Source: Sulfobacillus sp.
GTDB taxonomy: Bacteria; Bacillota; Sulfobacillia; Sulfobacillales; Sulfobacillaceae
DNA: 64,000 nucleotides
Direction: 5' to 3'
Assembly (NCBI GenBank): GCA_027309085.1
Contig: DAIDDL010000013.1
Span: 22,176 to 86,175 of the forward strand
In this document: positions 1-9,140 of the stretch, in pieces
Layout: each line of letters begins with the position of its first letter
Numbering within the stretch: the first letter of the stretch is position 1
Program-made: the position numbers and the translations under genes
Notes under the pieces: generated by a model
The model's database searches: none
What the model was told of the DNA's origin: nothing
What the model saw: only the letters and a program-made list of their open reading frames with translations

Positions 1-683
1 CACATCATGAATGCCACCACTGAAGCCAGAGTGCTCACGTATGCCAAAGCCAGAACACTCTCGGCCGTCAAGCGGACCGGCTGGTATGAGAGGTTCCACA
101 GGCCCAGCAGAGCGGACGGAACAACTCCCCCTACGGCGGCCCCCGCTGTCAGCACCAAAGCCGAAAATCGGTGGCGGTAGCGCCGTCCCAAAGCGGTATA
201 TACCCCCCAGGCCAATGCGGCCATAATCAGGACAACGGCCCCCATGACACCGCCGGACTCCGACCCACTCCCTCCTAGCAGCAACAGTTCCCCGCCAATG
301 GACACCGCCACCATCGCCCACTGTCCGAGGCGGACTCTGTCCCCCGCAATAAGAAATCCTGCCACCAGTACTGCCAAAGGGGTGAATCCGGACAACAACC
401 CAGCTTCACCGGCCGGAACCATGGCAAGTCCCCAATAAGTCAGACTCGAAAACAGGAACATGCCCACAAATCCCATGAGCACAAATGCTTTCCATTCTTG
501 CCGGAAGGGCACGCGCTCTCCCCGCTGGCGCACAATTAGCATCAAAATGGCTGCCGAAACAATCCACCGGATTCCGTTAAGGGTAAACGGGCCCATGCTG
601 ATGCGGAGCACCCTTCCGGCCAGGTAGTTGCCAGCCCAAAGCATGTTGGCGGCCACCAGCAGGAGAATAAATTTTCCCCGCAC
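1..683 (-). CDS. EamA/DMT-family membrane transporter (3' end outside window)
   Basis: A GTG start at 683 directly follows the TAA of the upstream gene (stop 684-686). The readable 227 residues are almost entirely hydrophobic helices: the N-terminus has the WAGNYLAGRVLR pattern of the first EamA repeat, followed by YWGLAMVPAGEAGLLSGFTPL, which is split here as YWGLAMVPAGEA and GLLSGFTPL, the usual end of the first repeat. A second repeat begins around MAALAWGVYTALGRR. Full-length members have ten helices and about 300 residues, so roughly 70 residues are missing beyond the window edge. Family members export metabolites or amino acids; the substrate here is unknown. It is probably co-transcribed with the small membrane protein before it. 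Confidence 0.85.
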   Translation of the reverse strand, partial: MRGKFILLLVAANMLWAGNYLAGRVLRISMGPFTLNGIRWIVSAAILMLIVRQRGERVPFRQEWKAFVLMGFVGMFLFSSLTYWGLAMVPAGEAGLLSGFTPLAVLVAGFLIAGDRVRLGQWAMVAVSIGGELLLLGGSGSESGGVMGAVVLIMAALAWGVYTALGRRYRHRFSALVLTAGAAVGGVVPSALLGLWNLSYQPVRLTAESVLALAYVSTLASVVAFMM

Positions 684-977
684 TTACTGGGCCGCCTGAT
701 GCCGCACGTATACCCGGCGGATTCCTTTATGCCACACTTCCACAGGACTTCCGCCGGGATTGACATACACTTCCCCGGTCGGTTCATATCCTCCTTGCGG
801 CACATTGGTCAGCACACGCTGGTAGCGCGCATTCCATCCGAGAGAAAAGGCTAGGAGGATGATGCCTGCCCCTATCAGGTAATACATAATTTGAGGGATT
901 CCGACCATCCCAAAAATTATCCCGCCGACTACTGCCACAGCTCCCGTGCCCCGAACAACAATCTGGTCCACAAACAT
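684..977 (-). CDS. Small membrane protein of unknown function
   Basis: 97 residues. The chosen ATG at 977 is preceded by a GGGGAAGGGGAAAA purine run that would serve as ribosome binding site; a GTG 24 bases further upstream would place that run inside the gene. Two hydrophobic segments (about residues 10-30 and 32-50) are followed by a soluble tail rich in Gly, Pro, Val and Tyr. I do not recognise a family. The stop codon abuts the GTG of the EamA gene, so the two are very likely one transcription and translation unit. Confidence 0.6.
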   Translation of the reverse strand: MFVDQIVVRGTGAVAVVGGIIFGMVGIPQIMYYLIGAGIILLAFSLGWNARYQRVLTNVPQGGYEPTGEVYVNPGGSPVEVWHKGIRRVYVRHQAAQ

Positions 978-1031
978 GATCGCTTTTTCCCCTTCCCCCA
1001 CAACGGTGCCCTTACACGGATGACTGCGGCC

Positions 1032-1382
1032 TCACTTCACCACACGCCCAGTCCACTTGGCCATGCCGCCAACCATATTGCGTACCTCAAACCCTTGGGT
1101 GCGCAACATGCGGGCGGCTTGAGCACTGCGGCGTCCCGTGTGGCAGACCGTGACAATCATCGCCTCCGTGCGCAACTCGTGGGTACGCTTATTAAGCTCC
1201 GCAATAGGGATTAACTGGGCGCCTTTGATGTGTCCTTGCCGGTACTCATGCTGCATGCGCACGTCCAGAATGACGATTTTCTGACCTTGCTCGATAAGTT
1301 CCAATACTTCACCAGGCATAATAACAGAGGGAACCCGCTGTGTTTTTGTGCCTCGTCTCTTGCCAATCAACCATTCCAGCAT
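1032..1382 (-). CDS. Single-domain rhodanese-like sulfurtransferase
   Basis: 116 residues. The ATG at 1382 follows TTTGGAGGATAGCG, a strong ribosome binding site; a longer frame upstream has no such site. After a short basic N-terminus comes one rhodanese domain: the LDVRMQHEYRQGHIKGAQLIP segment (read as LDVRMQHEYRQGHIKGA then QLIP) is the typical substrate-domain signature, and CHTGRRSA contains the catalytic cysteine at residue 80 in a six-residue loop. Such proteins carry persulfide sulfur in the cytosol. The next gene upstream is a PLP-dependent sulfur amino-acid synthase 183 bp away, consistent with a sulfur-handling role, though not necessarily an operon. Confidence 0.85.
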   Translation of the reverse strand: MLEWLIGKRRGTKTQRVPSVIMPGEVLELIEQGQKIVILDVRMQHEYRQGHIKGAQLIPIAELNKRTHELRTEAMIVTVCHTGRRSAQAARMLRTQGFEVRNMVGGMAKWTGRVVK

Positions 1383-1565
1383 CGCTATCCTCCAAATTTT
1401 GAGATCAACCCAACGCTTCTGCAACCATGTTGCAACGCCCCAAGACCCCGGATCCTGCAGTTGATGCACGCACCACTTCACCGATAGTGATTATTTTAGC
1501 ACCGCCCGCATTAGGGAGAAAGAACCCAGCGGGAGTGGCGCCCCCGCAATCGGAATGGAGACGAT

Positions 1566-2495
1566 CTAGCCATTAAAAATATTGCTGAGATAGTTGCGGC
1601 CGGTATCTGGAGCCACCGCCACCACCAGCGATCCCGCCGGCAGACTCTCGGCCACCCGGACCGCCACATGCACCATTGCGCCTGATGAGCCCCCGGCCAA
1701 AATGCCTTCTTCATGCGCCAGCCGGCGGCACATTGCAAAGGCCTCCTCGTCAGCCACCGCCACCCAGCGGTCCACCACATCCATATCCAGGGTGGCGGGA
1801 TAATAGTCCTCTCCCATTCCCTCAATTTTAAACGGGGCCACGGGACCCGTAAAAATAGAACCCACTGGGTCCGCGCCAATCACGAGAATGTCTGGATTTT
1901 TCTGCTTCAAGTATCGTCCAATTCCCGTGATGGTGCCGCCAGTTCCCGCCCCTGCCACCACGGCAGCGACTCTTTCTCCGGACGCTTCCCAAATTTCTGG
2001 ACCCGTGGTGTTGAAATGAGCGAGGGCGTTGGCCTCTTGTTCAAATTGCCCCATATAGCAGCCACCGGGTACCTCTTCGGCCAGCCGTTTAGCAATGTTT
2101 TGGTAATTGTCCGGATCGTTTCTGGGAGCTTCGGGCACGATGCGCACCGAGGCGCCGAAAGCTTTTAGAATGGCAATTTTGTCGGGACTCATTTTCTCGG
2201 GAACCACAAAAAGCGCCTGGTAACCCTTTACCGCGGCCGCCATGGCCAGGGCTATTCCTGTATTGCCGGCTGTCGCCTCCACAATCGTGCCTCCGGCGCG
2301 AAGTCGCCCATCGCGCTCTGCGCTGTCGATTAAAGCGCCAGCAATGCGGTCTTTTATGCTCCCGCCTGGATTGACCGCTTCAAACTTCACCGCGATTTGC
2401 GCCCCATTGCCGGGAATCACACGCTGAAGGGCAATTAAAGGGGTGTGGCCCACCGCCTGCAGCACATTGGGCAGAATATTTCCCGCATGTTCCAT
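1566..2495 (-). CDS. Cysteine synthase / cystathionine beta-synthase family PLP enzyme
   Basis: 309 residues, the normal length of the core fold type II PLP enzyme without a regulatory CBS-pair domain. NPGGSIKDR carries the PLP lysine (K48), TAGNTG the substrate-carboxylate loop, GTGGTITG the phosphate-binding loop, and AGGSSGAM lies near the C-terminus. PEKMSPDKI and the GMGEDYYPATLD segment resemble the bacterial O-acetylserine-dependent cystathionine beta-synthases (MccA/YrhA type) more than CysK. The likely reaction is beta-replacement on an activated serine with sulfide or homocysteine; the acceptor cannot be told from sequence. The ATG at 2495 follows AAGGGGACGGCGA. Confidence 0.85.
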   Translation of the reverse strand: MEHAGNILPNVLQAVGHTPLIALQRVIPGNGAQIAVKFEAVNPGGSIKDRIAGALIDSAERDGRLRAGGTIVEATAGNTGIALAMAAAVKGYQALFVVPEKMSPDKIAILKAFGASVRIVPEAPRNDPDNYQNIAKRLAEEVPGGCYMGQFEQEANALAHFNTTGPEIWEASGERVAAVVAGAGTGGTITGIGRYLKQKNPDILVIGADPVGSIFTGPVAPFKIEGMGEDYYPATLDMDVVDRWVAVADEEAFAMCRRLAHEEGILAGGSSGAMVHVAVRVAESLPAGSLVVAVAPDTGRNYLSNIFNG

Positions 2496-2654
2496 TCGCC
2501 GTCCCCTTCTTTCAGCTCTGTTAGGTCTTGTCCTTTTGATTATACCGAAATTATGGTCCCCTCTCCGATCAGTAAATACCGTTAAAGAGGATTTTCACGC
2601 GGCATGTGGAATAAATTTTATCGTCGAACTTGACCTTGGAAGGATGAGGATAGG

Positions 2655-3905
2655 GTGCAGCAGGTCAATACCGAAATCAAACATTTATCCCCCACTAAGA
2701 ATTTCACCTTGAGTTTCTATTGGTTTACAGCCAATGTGCAGTGGACGGCGTTAATTATTATCGTTGTTCCCCGCGCCATTTTGGCCATTGTCGGCCGCAA
2801 TGCCTCAACAGGAATCCTCTCGATTCTCGTCGTCATCGGTTCGGTTATCGCCACTTTCGTCCAACCCTGGGCGGGATGGGTCAGCGACCGCGTGCGCCAC
2901 CACTGGGGCCGCCGGCGGCCCTATATTCTCTTGGGCACTCTCGGCAATATTGCCGGGCTTCTGATCATGGGCTACGGCTCCCACTCCCTGCTGGTATTCG
3001 CCGCCGGCTATTTTCTGGTGCAGTTCTTCGCCAATCTCGCCCAGGCCGCCTACCAGGCCCTAATCCCTGACTTGGTCAGCACGGCGCAGCGGGGCACTGC
3101 TTCGGGCTGGATGGGATTTATGACCCAATTCGCTATAATATTTGGCGCTTTGGCTCCGCGATATTTCGGCAATCCCTCAGTGTACTGGGTGCTCTCCGGA
3201 ATATTAGCAGGTGGCTGGGCCGTCACCCAGTTTGGCGTGAAGGAACAAGATTCCCGGCAGCAGTCAGTTCAACCCGTTAGCGTTTTGCAAGGAATCCGCC
3301 AGATGTGGATCTCCCCCCGGCAGCATCCTGATTTCTGGTGGGTTTTTTCCACCCGGCTGATGGTCATGCTCGGCTTTGCGACCCTGGAAAACTATCTTTT
3401 TTACTATCTCAAATTCACCGTGGGCCTCAAAAACCCCGAAAGCACCGTATTTGACATTCTGGTGCTGCTCACGCTGGGCTCATTGGTCTCCGTCCTGGCG
3501 GCGGGCTGGGTTTCAGACCGTATCCACAAGCGAAAAATCCTGGTCTCAACCGGAGGACTTTTGATGGGAGCCACTGCGCTTACGTTTGTATTTACCCATA
3601 ATATGCCCACAATTTTCGTGATGGGGGGGATTTTTGGGGTAGGATATGGCATCTATCTTTCCACCGACTGGGCGCTTGCTGTGGATGTCTTGCCCCCCGG
3701 ACCGACAGAAGGGAGGAGCATGGGGCTTTGGCAAGCTTCGTTCAATCTCGGACAAGTCGGGGCTGGCATGATCGCTGGAGCTCTGATTGCACCCCTGGCC
3801 CATGTCGTTCCCCTGTCTACCGCTTACCGCATGCTCTTTTTGGTAACATTTTTGTACTTTGTCCTGGGCTCCGCATTTATCTATAAAGTCCGTACGGCCC
3901 ATTGA
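2655..3905 (+). CDS. MFS transporter, glycoside-pentoside-hexuronide/sucrose-like
   Basis: 416 residues with about twelve hydrophobic segments. The GTG start at 2655 follows GGAAGGATGAGGATAG. Motif A of the major facilitator superfamily is clear between helices 2 and 3 as GWVSDRVRHHWGRRRPYIL, with the double-arginine and RRP pattern seen in sugar/cation symporters of the GPH and SUT-like groups. A second motif-A copy (GWVSDRIHKRK) starts the C-terminal half. The gene stands alone, with a minus-strand synthase upstream and a small exported protein downstream, so the substrate cannot be inferred from context. Confidence 0.85.
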   Translation: MQQVNTEIKHLSPTKNFTLSFYWFTANVQWTALIIIVVPRAILAIVGRNASTGILSILVVIGSVIATFVQPWAGWVSDRVRHHWGRRRPYILLGTLGNIAGLLIMGYGSHSLLVFAAGYFLVQFFANLAQAAYQALIPDLVSTAQRGTASGWMGFMTQFAIIFGALAPRYFGNPSVYWVLSGILAGGWAVTQFGVKEQDSRQQSVQPVSVLQGIRQMWISPRQHPDFWWVFSTRLMVMLGFATLENYLFYYLKFTVGLKNPESTVFDILVLLTLGSLVSVLAAGWVSDRIHKRKILVSTGGLLMGATALTFVFTHNMPTIFVMGGIFGVGYGIYLSTDWALAVDVLPPGPTEGRSMGLWQASFNLGQVGAGMIAGALIAPLAHVVPLSTAYRMLFLVTFLYFVLGSAFIYKVRTAH

Positions 3906-4037
3906 ACACACGAGACTGCAGAGCTTCAACCAATCTTCAGGTTTAGCATAAAGGAATCCCATGACTCCGAGGCGAATGTTAATCATCACGGGAACTCCAT
4001 CCGAGACCACGCTCTGCGTGGGAGGAGGTCGGTAAAC

Positions 4038-4334
4038 TTGGCAGGATCAAGAAAATCACGGCGGCCCCTGACAGTTTTCATTCTGACAGCGACCTTGCTC
4101 ACGTCCGCCCACGCGTTCTCGCAAGAGAAAGCCCGGTCCTTTCAGAGGTTGCTGGTATACAGTCCGCAGACCCAGCCTGGCGTATATACCGTGGAAGTCG
4201 CCGGCCGCACACGGGTGCAGGATGTCCACGCCCTGCGAGCTGGAGCCACGGTTCGGCTGGCGGGAACCTTGCAGGGGCATACCATCCGCGCCAGCCGCAT
4301 AGACATCCTCTCCGGTGACATATTTCGCGTCTAG
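4038..4334 (+). CDS. Small exported protein of unknown function
   Basis: 98 residues from a TTG start preceded by GGAGGAGG eight to nine bases upstream. The first 30 residues look like a signal peptide: basic SRKSRRP, a hydrophobic core TVFILTATLLTSA, and a likely cleavage site after AHA. The remainder is a short beta-rich domain (GVYTVEVAGRTRV, GATVRLAGTLQGHTI) that could be an OB-like barrel; this is a guess from strand spacing. It ends 60 bp before the DHH gene and may be co-transcribed with it. Confidence 0.55.
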   Translation: MAGSRKSRRPLTVFILTATLLTSAHAFSQEKARSFQRLLVYSPQTQPGVYTVEVAGRTRVQDVHALRAGATVRLAGTLQGHTIRASRIDILSGDIFRV

Positions 4335-4394
4335 CCGCGTCATGCTATGCTTCATCTGGCGACAGAGCGCCCATCGCGAAACAGGAGGATATGG

Positions 4395-5264
4395 ATGAAC
4401 AATACAGGCTGGCTCATTACCCACAAGAACTGTTTGGACGGGGCCACAGCAGCGGCAATCGGGCAGCAGTGCGGACTGATCCCGGTGTTTGTAGAACCAG
4501 ACCAGGTTGCCCGCGGATTCGAAGCCATTTCGGACCAGAAACCGGTTTACCTGGCTGACGTTTCTCTAAAAACCGACCAGTATCCTCTGTACTCCTCACG
4601 CATCCATCAGCTTCTGGATCACCATCAGTCGGCACTGGGTCTCAGGGCCTTTCCGCACGTAACCATTGATCTCAGCAAGTCTGGTTCCGGCCTGTTCTAC
4701 GAGTATGCCGTCACCCAGGGGTGGCTGACCCCGTCAAAAAACTGGGACCGGCTGATCGCCAGTGTCGAGCGTTATGATTTATGGCAGCCATGTCATGAAC
4801 CGGGACAAAATTTAAACCGGTTGTTTCACGACCAGGGCTATGAGTGGTTCCAGCAACGGTTCGGCCAGGGCTGGGCCCCTTATCAGCCCTCCGACCAAGA
4901 CAGTCTGGCCAGGCTGATTAGTCAGGAGCGCCAATTTGTCCGGGAGCAAATGGGGAGGGCAGTGCGCACATTCCGGCCGTTTCCAATGGTGGCCATCCCG
5001 CTTAGCGGAGAAGGTGCTGTGAATGAAGTGGCCCATAAATTATTGGCGGGGGGAGCCGCCCTCGTTGTCTTCCTCAAGGCAGACGGCCGGCTATCCGCAC
5101 GGAGTGACACAAGGATCGACGCAGCCGTACTGATGGAGCAGGTGTTTCATGGCGGCGGGCACGCCCGCGCAGCGGGCGGCCGCATGGAGACCCCCGGTCC
5201 CTACGGCCCGCAAGACGCCCAATCCCTGCTCCTCCAGATCGGCCACTATCTGGATCCTGGTTAA
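4395..5264 (+). CDS. DHH/DHHA1-family phosphoesterase
   Basis: 289 residues. The ATG at 4395 follows ACAGGAGGATATGG; an upstream in-frame ATG at 4347 lacks a ribosome binding site. The DHH domain shows D15 in CLDGATAA, D55 in YLADVS and the D75-H76-H77 triad that bind the two metals. The C-terminal DHHA1 domain has the substrate loop GGGHARAAGG at residues 253-262. Relatives hydrolyse short oligoribonucleotides, pAp or cyclic dinucleotides in the cytosol; which applies here is not resolved, because the protein is shorter and more divergent than typical NrnA. Its stop overlaps the convergent quinone oxidoreductase by four bases. Confidence 0.85.
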   Translation: MNNTGWLITHKNCLDGATAAAIGQQCGLIPVFVEPDQVARGFEAISDQKPVYLADVSLKTDQYPLYSSRIHQLLDHHQSALGLRAFPHVTIDLSKSGSGLFYEYAVTQGWLTPSKNWDRLIASVERYDLWQPCHEPGQNLNRLFHDQGYEWFQQRFGQGWAPYQPSDQDSLARLISQERQFVREQMGRAVRTFRPFPMVAIPLSGEGAVNEVAHKLLAGGAALVVFLKADGRLSARSDTRIDAAVLMEQVFHGGGHARAAGGRMETPGPYGPQDAQSLLLQIGHYLDPG

Positions 5265-6247
5265 TCTACTGTAAGAATGACTTTGCCTATCGTTTGATTG
5301 GTTACGAGGTAGCGGTGGGCCTCATCGGCATGTGCTAACGGAAAAGTACGGTCGATGATGGCTCCCAGCCGGCCAGATTGGAAAAACTCCCCAGTTCTTT
5401 CCTGAAATGTTTGGATCAGACGCATCTTGTCATAGACCGGTCTAGATCGCAGGGCGGTTCCTCGCAAGGTGATCCTGCGCCCCAGGAGCTGGCCGAGGTG
5501 GATTGGCGCCTCGGCCCCGCTGAGCGTGCCGATCACCACCAGAACCCCTCCCGTTTTAAGGCTGACCATGTTCTGCTCCAAGTAGTTCGCGCCGATAAAA
5601 TCCAAAATGGCATCCACTCCCTGTCCCGCAGACCACGTGCGCGCTGCTTCCACAAAGGACTGGCGGTGATAATTGACCGCCTCCTCCGCGCCTAGAGACA
5701 AGACCCGCTGCCGCTTTTCTTCCGTCCCCACCGTCGTCATCACATGCAGTCCCGCCAAAACAGCCAGCTGGATGGCCGCCGATCCTACCCCGCCAGCCCC
5801 CGCATGGATGATGACCCGCTGCCCCATGGCCAGTCCTGCCTTGTCGAAGAGTGCATCATACGCCGTGAGAAAAGCCTCCGGAATTGCCGCAGCCTCAACA
5901 TCCGTCAGAGCCGGCGGAACAGCCCACGCGAATTCGGCTGGGCAGGCCACATATTGCGCATAACCTCCGCCCGAGATCAGGGCCATTACGCGGTCTCCCT
6001 CATGAAACCGCATGACGCGGGTTCCGATCTTAGCCACCACCCCGGCACATTCGAGTCCCGGAATTTGATATTCTGGACGTGGGGGCGGCGGCGGATAGAG
6101 CCCTTGACGTTCCAGCAGGTCAGCGCGATTGACGCCTGCCGCGTGGACACGTATGACAATATCATCGGGACCGCATGCTGGCATGGGCACTTCTTGCATG
6201 CGCAAAACCTCGGGCCCTCCAAATTCTGTCAGTGCGATAGCTTGCAC
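5261..6247 (-). CDS. NAD(P)H:quinone oxidoreductase, zinc-independent MDR (TP53I3-like)
   Basis: 328 residues. The GTG at 6247 is chosen because TTCGGGGGGATTATA precedes it and because the family normally begins with the M-x-A-I-x-x-x-x-F-G-G-P-E-V pattern visible here. The GroES-like domain has GVNRADLLERQGLYPPPP, and the Rossmann domain has the NADPH loop HAGAGGVGSAAIQLA. No zinc-binding cysteine cluster is present, placing it with quinone reductases rather than alcohol dehydrogenases. It lies divergent from an MFS transporter, with a 178-bp gap between the starts. Confidence 0.88.
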   Translation of the reverse strand: MQAIALTEFGGPEVLRMQEVPMPACGPDDIVIRVHAAGVNRADLLERQGLYPPPPPRPEYQIPGLECAGVVAKIGTRVMRFHEGDRVMALISGGGYAQYVACPAEFAWAVPPALTDVEAAAIPEAFLTAYDALFDKAGLAMGQRVIIHAGAGGVGSAAIQLAVLAGLHVMTTVGTEEKRQRVLSLGAEEAVNYHRQSFVEAARTWSAGQGVDAILDFIGANYLEQNMVSLKTGGVLVVIGTLSGAEAPIHLGQLLGRRITLRGTALRSRPVYDKMRLIQTFQERTGEFFQSGRLGAIIDRTFPLAHADEAHRYLVTNQTIGKVILTVD

Positions 6248-6425
6248 TATAATCCCCCCGAACATTTTATGGTCCAGCCCCACCCAAAGGGTCTATGGAC
6301 TGGAACCGGGACATCTTATCCTAATCCTGGGACTATTTTAAACCACAATCCGGGTCGCGCAAGTGTTCGGGAGAGCCAAAAGCCTCTACAATAGAACACT
6401 AACGCCAACCCAGCAGGAGGGACTC

Positions 6426-7604
6426 ATGACATTTTCTTGGCTTGTCATCTTCATGTCCGTCGCGACCGGTGCCAGTGTTGCCAATCTTTACTATAACCAG
6501 CCTCTACTGACACTCATGGCCCACACATTTCATGTCGGGCCAGCTGAAGTCGGGATTGTGACCATGCTCACACAAATCGGCTATGCGGCGGGTCTCTTGC
6601 TGTTTGTGCCCCTAGCTGACCTGTGGGAGCGCAAACGGCTGATTGTGGGGCTGTTTATCCTGACCTCTTTCGCGTTGGAGCTTGTCGCTATCACTCCCGC
6701 CTTCACCCCTTTCCTCGTCATGAACTTCGCGCTGGGTTTGGTGACCATAGTGCCGCAGGTGATTGTTCCCGTCGCTGCTGACCTTGCCCCGGACGCGTCC
6801 CGCGGCAGAGTGGTCGGCGTCGTGATGAGTGGGCTGCTGATTGGAATATTAGGAGCGCGCACGGTCAGCGGATTGGTGGGCGACTGGCTGGGATGGGCCC
6901 GGGTTTACCAATTGGCTGGGGTCCTCATGCTGATTTTTGCAGCCGCTATGGCCCGGTTTTTCCCCCGCTCCTATCCGCACCGCCATACCTTGAACTACAC
7001 GGGACTGATCCGCTCGCTGGGTCCCTTAATCCGCGAAGAACCGGAACTAGTCCGCGCCTCATTGACTGGGGCTGCGCTATTTGGCGCGTTCAGCGCCTTC
7101 TGGACCACCCTGACGTTCCGTCTCGGCACAGCGCCCTACCATTACCCTGCGTCGGTTATCGGCCTGTTCGGCCTCCTGGGAATCGCGGGCGCAAGCGTTG
7201 CCCCTGTTGCTGGACGCCTAGCCGACAGGCGCGATCCCAGAATCACCATCACCGTGGCCATCATCCTTGTTTCTGTGGCTTTCTTGTGGATGTGGCCGCT
7301 ATCGGGCAACCTTTGGGCTTTGATCATTGGCATCATCCTTCTCGACCTCGGCGTGCAGGCCGGCCAGATCTCCAATCAGTCGCGGATTTACGCGCTGCGG
7401 CCCGATTCAAGGGCCCGGCTCAACACCGTATACATGGTCACCTACTTTCTCGGCGGCTCTTTAGGATCAGGCATTGCAAGCTGGGCGTGGTCCCTGTCCC
7501 GCTGGAACGGCGTGACACTGACGGGTCTGGGAATGCTGGCCGGGGCCGCCATCGTCCACACAATCAGCCTAGTCAGGCAACCGATGAACAGGAAAGCGGT
7601 GTGA
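6426..7604 (+). CDS. MFS transporter, YnfM-like
   Basis: 392 residues with twelve predicted helices. The ATG at 6426 follows CAGCAGGAGGGACTC. The N-terminal segment GASVANLYYNQPLL is characteristic of the YnfM/arabinose-efflux-like MFS branch, and motif A appears as PLADLWERKRLIV. Members export sugars, drugs or amino-acid derivatives; the substrate is unknown. An exported cyclophilin starts 61 bp downstream on the same strand and may have its own promoter, since TACAAT appears at about 7623. Confidence 0.85.
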   Translation: MTFSWLVIFMSVATGASVANLYYNQPLLTLMAHTFHVGPAEVGIVTMLTQIGYAAGLLLFVPLADLWERKRLIVGLFILTSFALELVAITPAFTPFLVMNFALGLVTIVPQVIVPVAADLAPDASRGRVVGVVMSGLLIGILGARTVSGLVGDWLGWARVYQLAGVLMLIFAAAMARFFPRSYPHRHTLNYTGLIRSLGPLIREEPELVRASLTGAALFGAFSAFWTTLTFRLGTAPYHYPASVIGLFGLLGIAGASVAPVAGRLADRRDPRITITVAIILVSVAFLWMWPLSGNLWALIIGIILLDLGVQAGQISNQSRIYALRPDSRARLNTVYMVTYFLGGSLGSGIASWAWSLSRWNGVTLTGLGMLAGAAIVHTISLVRQPMNRKAV

Positions 7605-7665
7605 ACCGCGCCGCATTCATGGTACAATGGGCGGCGAAAATACGACAACGGAGTGATGCCACATT

Positions 7666-8328
7666 ATGAGACTACGCCAAATTATCGCCGTACCCGCATT
7701 GTCTGTGATGGCGGCGGGCCTGGTGACCGGCTGCGGCCAGCAGGCCGCGCCCGCCCACAAGACTCCCCCTCTCGCCAGCGGCCGCAACCTGCGCTGGAAA
7801 GCCCCGCCGAAAATGACAATCAACCCGAACAATTCCTACGTGGCGACAGTGAACACCTCTGCGGGCACCTTCGACATATCATTGTTTGCTCAAAAAGATC
7901 CCCACGCCGTTAACAACTTTGTCTTTTTAGCCGACCACCGATTTTTCAATGGTGATGAGATTTTCCGGGTCATCAAACCCTTTATGTTCCAGACGGGAGA
8001 CCCTCTCAATAACGGCACCGGCAACCCCGGGTATCAGTGGACGGGCAAGGATGCCACCTATCCATACCAGCCAGGAATTGTCGCCATGGCCAATTCAGGC
8101 ACCCCGGCAACCAACGGCAGCCAGTTTTTCGTGTGCACCGGTGCGGAGAGCACCACCCTCAACCAAAACCCTATTTATACCGAGCTCGGCCGGGTAACCA
8201 AAGGCATGACCGTGGTACAAAAAATTGCGGCGGGAAAAGTGAAATATAATCCGGCGATGCAGGAAGATTCTTTACCCGTTCATCCCTACTTCATCCGCTC
8301 CATCACCATCGCGGTCACTCCGTCGTAA
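7666..8328 (+). CDS. Extracytoplasmic cyclophilin-type peptidyl-prolyl isomerase lipoprotein
   Basis: 220 residues. A lipoprotein signal peptide with GLVTGC places the lipidated cysteine at residue 23, so the enzyme should face the outside of the membrane. After a Pro-rich linker to about residue 55, the cyclophilin domain carries VNNFVFLADHRFFNG, the FMFQTGDP catalytic region (Arg of the usual F-R-x-x-x-x-x-x-Q-G-G is absent from this exact stretch, but FRVIKPFMFQTGD supplies it upstream), MANSGTPATNGSQFFV and a degenerate TELGRVTKGM end. It should assist folding of exported proteins. Confidence 0.88.
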   Translation: MRLRQIIAVPALSVMAAGLVTGCGQQAAPAHKTPPLASGRNLRWKAPPKMTINPNNSYVATVNTSAGTFDISLFAQKDPHAVNNFVFLADHRFFNGDEIFRVIKPFMFQTGDPLNNGTGNPGYQWTGKDATYPYQPGIVAMANSGTPATNGSQFFVCTGAESTTLNQNPIYTELGRVTKGMTVVQKIAAGKVKYNPAMQEDSLPVHPYFIRSITIAVTPS

Positions 8329-8358
8329 CCAGTCTCCCACCGCGTCCAGGCACTCCCG

Positions 8359-8390
8359 CCCCGACCCCCTTCGCAATTGTATGGTCGGGG
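8359..8390. terminator. Hairpin between convergent genes
   Basis: CCCCGACC at 8359-8366 pairs with GGTCGGGG at 8383-8390 across a 16-base loop, between the cyclophilin stop and the SRAP stop. There is no T-run on either side, so its role as a bidirectional terminator is inferred from position only. Confidence 0.4.
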
Positions 8391-8403
8391 GAAGCGCTTG
8401 GCC

Positions 8404-9030
8404 TCAGGAGTCTGGAACCTGGGCAATCAGTTCCGGACTATCCTCTTGGCTGCTGTTCAACCGCCTCGACACCGGATAGTGGGTCAGGACAACATCCTCT
8501 TTTGGCACCAGCGCCCGGTACTGTGCAGACGACCGGTCCAGCCATAAAGGCACCTGATCGGAAGTCAAAAGCCAAGGCATGCGGGCATGAATTCCCTCCA
8601 TCCAGCGGCTGGCGGCACAGGTAATCAGCACGATGCGCCAGGGCGGCGCTTCCGCAGAACGCAGCAGCAATCCAGCAATATTCAAAGGCCCCGGGCCCAC
8701 AAACCGGAAGGGCTGCTTGCTCGATTTGGCCCATTCATAAAATCCGTCCGCAGGCACCACAGCGCGTTGCCATTCCACCGCGTCACGGTACAGGGCCTTG
8801 GTCTGCAAGTTTTCCTGGCGGGCATTGATCAGCATCCGTCCGCGCATAGGGTAACCCCAGCGGACCCAAACCGCGCTCGGCTCGCCATCGGCATCGTTGC
8901 CAATGGCGAGAATGTCCTGACCCGGGGCAATGTTGTAGCGTGGACTCCAAGGCGGGCTGGGGGCAGACGTCAAGCGCCACTGGCTGGCCAATTCTTCCCA
9001 TGACAGGCCCAAAGAATATCGACCGCACAC
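8404..9030 (-). CDS. SRAP-domain protein (YedK/HMCES family)
   Basis: 208 residues. All hallmarks of the SRAP fold are present: catalytic Cys2 directly after the initiator Met, NARQE at 69-73, PADGFYEW with E99, and IHARMP with H148. Relatives crosslink covalently to abasic sites in single-stranded DNA through Cys2 and protect them during replication. The mature protein requires removal of Met1. It is a monocistronic gene on the minus strand, divergent from the DUF89 gene. Confidence 0.93.
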   Translation of the reverse strand: MCGRYSLGLSWEELASQWRLTSAPSPPWSPRYNIAPGQDILAIGNDADGEPSAVWVRWGYPMRGRMLINARQENLQTKALYRDAVEWQRAVVPADGFYEWAKSSKQPFRFVGPGPLNIAGLLLRSAEAPPWRIVLITCAASRWMEGIHARMPWLLTSDQVPLWLDRSSAQYRALVPKEDVVLTHYPVSRRLNSSQEDSPELIAQVPDS

Positions 9031-9112
9031 CGCCAGTTCCTCCTTCTCTCATGATGACCGGGGCAAATATCTAGATCTTCATGGTACACTAGAACCCAAG
9101 GGAAACCAAACG

Positions 9113-9118
9113 TATAAT
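9113..9118 (+). promoter_or_regulatory. -10 element of the DUF89 gene
   Basis: A perfect TATAAT lies 23 bases before the ATG at 9141. The hexamer 17 bases upstream, TAGAAC at 9090-9095, is a weak -35 match. Transcription would start near 9125, leaving a short leader with the GAGGTG ribosome binding site. Confidence 0.45.
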
Positions 9119-9140
9119 ATCAGAAATGCCGAGGTGAATT